Part shown: positions 6,724-8,444 of the stretch, piece by piece | Position numbering within the stretch: the stretch's first letter is position 1 | Layout: each line of letters begins with the position of its first letter | Source of the DNA: Gammaproteobacteria bacterium | Lineage (GTDB): Bacteria > Pseudomonadota > Gammaproteobacteria > SZUA-152 | Reading direction: 5' to 3' | Assembly: GCA_030599435.1 (NCBI GenBank) | Contig: JAUVNZ010000055.1 | Location: 1-8,444, forward strand | Length of the DNA: 8,444 nucleotides | The notes under the pieces: model-generated | What the model was told of the DNA's origin: nothing | Databases searched by the model: none | The model's input: only the letters and a program-made list of their open reading frames with translations | Position numbers and translations under genes: made by a program

Positions 6724-7386
6724 TTACTGCGCGTTATCAGTTAATTTTTTTCGACCCAGGCCAAGTTCTACTGCAATAACGGCAGCTTCCACTCGAGAGC
6801 GAACTTTTAGTTTTCTGAGCACAGATTTTACATGCAGTTTAACGGTGCCGTCAGTAATTCCAAGTTCTCTTGCGATAACTTTATTACTTTGACCAATGGC
6901 AAGATGTTCAAGTATCTCATGTTCTCTAGGTGTTAATTCAGAAAGAGGTGATTTGTGTTCTGGTTTTTCAGAATTACCCTGAAGTGCGCGGGCTAGTGTT
7001 CCTGCTAATTGTGGTGCTACTACTGTTTCGCCGGCGACAATCTTGTGCAAAGCTGCAACTAATTCATCAGGGTCCATATCTTTTAGTAAATATCCCTGGG
7101 CATCACTGCGAAGAGATTCAATTAAGTCGTGTTCTTCATTGCTGGTAGTTAGCATCGAAATTGGGATGGAAACTCCCGATTCACGGAGTTGTTTAAGGAC
7201 TTCCAGCCCATTCATATCTGGCATGCGCATATCAAGAAGAACAACATCCGGGTTGACCTTGTTGATTAACTCAAGCCCTTCCTGGCCAGTGCTGGCAGCC
7301 CCTACAACCTGAATATCACTCCGTTCAAGCAGGTTTTTTAATCCAAGCCTGAATAAAGTGTGATCATCTATGAGTAATACTTTCAT
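6724..7386 (-). CDS. narL: NarL-type nitrate/nitrite response regulator
   Basis: The product is 220 residues: a receiver domain (about 1-118) with acidic pair Asp7-Asp8, phosphoacceptor Asp52 in VVLLDMRMPDMNG, Thr80 and Lys102 (YLLKD), a linker, then a LuxR/GerE helix-turn-helix (about 151-209) beginning LTPREHEILEHLAIG. The recognition helix TDGTVKLHVKSVLRKLKV and the following RSRVEAAV match E. coli NarL closely; K183 and K187 align with NarL K188 and K192, which contact DNA. Phosphorylated NarL binds heptamers related to TACYYMT and controls nitrate, nitrite and other anaerobic respiration genes. The kinase gene lies 38 bases upstream on the same strand, so the pair forms a cognate system. 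There is no clear ribosome binding site before the ATG, which may imply coupling to upstream translation. The paralogue NarP is the main alternative; the symbol rests on family similarity and context. Confidence 0.87.
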   Translation of the reverse strand: MKVLLIDDHTLFRLGLKNLLERSDIQVVGAASTGQEGLELINKVNPDVVLLDMRMPDMNGLEVLKQLRESGVSIPISMLTTSNEEHDLIESLRSDAQGYLLKDMDPDELVAALHKIVAGETVVAPQLAGTLARALQGNSEKPEHKSPLSELTPREHEILEHLAIGQSNKVIARELGITDGTVKLHVKSVLRKLKVRSRVEAAVIAVELGLGRKKLTDNAQ

Positions 7387-7424
7387 GAGTTAAATAGTAC
7401 AGTCTTTTAAGGCAGGTGTCGGCA

Positions 7425-8444
7425 CTATTGATCAAACATTTCTGTGTGTGCGTTAATATCATGTAAATCCAGTTCGATTCTCGTGCCTTCTCCGGGGTCA
7501 CTTTCTATGCTGAGTTTGGCACCGATACGTTGGGCTCGCTCTTTCATTATTGTAAGGCCGACATGCTCCCCGGGTTTTGATTCGGTAAAGTCCTGTCCAA
7601 TGCCCATACCATCATCTTCGATCAGAACATGAAAAGGTTTTTCTTTTGTGCATCGCATTAATATGCGTACGTTATTCGCATCACTATGTTTGCGAATATT
7701 AGTCAGTGACTCCTGGATAATATGAAGCAGGTGGACTTCCAGAATAGGTGGTAACTTTAGATCTGGACACTCATTCTGGAAAAATACCTGTATATTGCTT
7801 TCGGATTTAAAACGATTAACGAGTTCTTCTGTAGCAGGGATGAGGCCGCGATCATCCATTTTGATACGAAAGTGTGCGAGTAGTTCTCGAAGTTCGAAAT
7901 TAGCCTCATCCAGACCAAGTTTTATTTGTTCTACTTCATTTCCTGCATCATCTTTTACTGTTTTATTACGCTGTTGCAGGGTTTTTTGTAGCATGCTTAC
8001 ACGAAATCTGAGACTTGCAAGCGTTTGGGCGAGTGAGTCATGGAGCTCATGGGCAAGCATGGCTCGTTCTTGCATGATAGAAACACGTTTGGACTCATCT
8101 TCCCAGCGTGACTTTTCAATGGCCATACTAAGGTGTTGCCCTATATTAGTAAGAATATCCTTGATGTCTTCGCGTTCTGATAGCCCAAGTTTTTCAACAA
8201 AAAGGTTATAGATTCCAAGAGTATTGTTCTGGTATCGAAGTGGGATGGCAATATTTTCCATTTTATCGCCAGCAAATAACATACTGTCTAACTGATTTTG
8301 ACAGTTTTCAAAAGTATTCTTGCAGAGAATCATGTTTTCCGAAAATTCCTGTGCACACAAGCAGTGTTCGATTGGTACCAGGCGGATTTTATCGGCAAGC
8401 TCATTATCAATGCCCACACTGCCAACCAGACGCATTTGATTATC
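7425..8444 (-). CDS. narX: NarX/NarQ-type sensor histidine kinase, C-terminal part (cut by right window edge)
   Basis: About 339 codons are present. The frame stays open to the right edge, so the periplasmic ligand-binding domain, membrane helices and HAMP domain expected of the family are outside. Numbering from the Met at 8435, residues 1-110 are a GAF-like module with a cysteine group (C25, C27, C38, C45), comparable to the cysteine cluster of the central module of NarX/NarQ. The HisKA_3 dimerisation helix follows, with ERAMLAHELHDSLAQTLASL and phosphoacceptor His132, very close to the ELHDSLAQ region of E. coli NarX. The HATPase_c domain has the N box (QESLTNIRKH, Asn246), the G1 box DDGMGIG (274-280) and the G2 region GEHVGLTIMKERAQRIGAKL with GEGTRIEL. 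It should phosphorylate the NarL encoded 38 bases downstream in response to nitrate or nitrite at the inner membrane. NarQ is a possible alternative name because the sensor part is missing. Confidence 0.87.
   Translation of the reverse strand, partial: DNQMRLVGSVGIDNELADKIRLVPIEHCLCAQEFSENMILCKNTFENCQNQLDSMLFAGDKMENIAIPLRYQNNTLGIYNLFVEKLGLSEREDIKDILTNIGQHLSMAIEKSRWEDESKRVSIMQERAMLAHELHDSLAQTLASLRFRVSMLQKTLQQRNKTVKDDAGNEVEQIKLGLDEANFELRELLAHFRIKMDDRGLIPATEELVNRFKSESNIQVFFQNECPDLKLPPILEVHLLHIIQESLTNIRKHSDANNVRILMRCTKEKPFHVLIEDDGMGIGQDFTESKPGEHVGLTIMKERAQRIGAKLSIESDPGEGTRIELDLHDINAHTEMFDQ

Noticed and set aside
7795..8211. A 138-codon plus-strand frame antisense to the NarX-type kinase
   Set aside because: It covers the HisKA_3 core on the other strand, is extremely Ser-rich and has no recognisable motif, so it is a shadow frame.

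Overview
The window looks like chromosomal sequence from a moderately AT-rich gammaproteobacterium, probably one that respires nitrate. This rests on protein families rather than on any marker gene: a DUF1631 protein, a stand-alone HDOD protein, a NarX-type cysteine-containing histidine kinase, a NarL regulator close to the E. coli protein in its DNA-binding helix, and a siroheme methyltransferase. No rRNA, tRNA, transposase, integrase, phage gene or CRISPR array was seen.

Layout. Positions 2-304 (+) hold the C-terminal end of a uroporphyrinogen-III C-methyltransferase, cut by the left edge. It converges on a large DUF1631 gene on the minus strand (320-2707). A gene-free stretch of about 350 bases follows. 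A plus-strand pair comes next: a small two-helix membrane protein (3064-3327) and an exported Sel1-repeat protein (3339-3998). These converge on an HDOD gene (4063-4947, minus). A divergent intergenic region of about 250 bases with several inverted repeats separates the HDOD gene from a SUMF1/FGE-fold lipoprotein (5199-6170, plus). The lipoprotein gene ends inside a 13-bp tandem repeat that fills the gap to a minus-strand cluster. In transcription order that cluster is a NarX-type sensor kinase (cut by the right edge), a NarL-type response regulator and a single-domain rhodanese.

How the genes may work together. The kinase, regulator and rhodanese are closely spaced and co-directional, so they probably form one operon whose promoter lies beyond the right edge. 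NarX/NarL would sense nitrate or nitrite and switch anaerobic respiratory genes. The siroheme enzyme at the left edge makes the cofactor of assimilatory or NirB-type nitrite reductase and of sulfite reductase, which fits the same theme but is separated by unrelated genes. The rhodanese suggests a link to sulfur transfer, by inference only. DUF1631, HDOD, Sel1 and the small membrane protein have no assigned partners here.

Most of the window is ordinary core or accessory-core sequence, and I found no convincing new multi-gene system. The points most worth checking are the stop-codon-bearing 13-bp tandem repeat between convergent genes, the FGE-fold lipoprotein that lacks the catalytic cysteines and carries an extra helical insert, the rhodanese attached to narXL, and the overlapping inverted repeats upstream of the lipoprotein gene.
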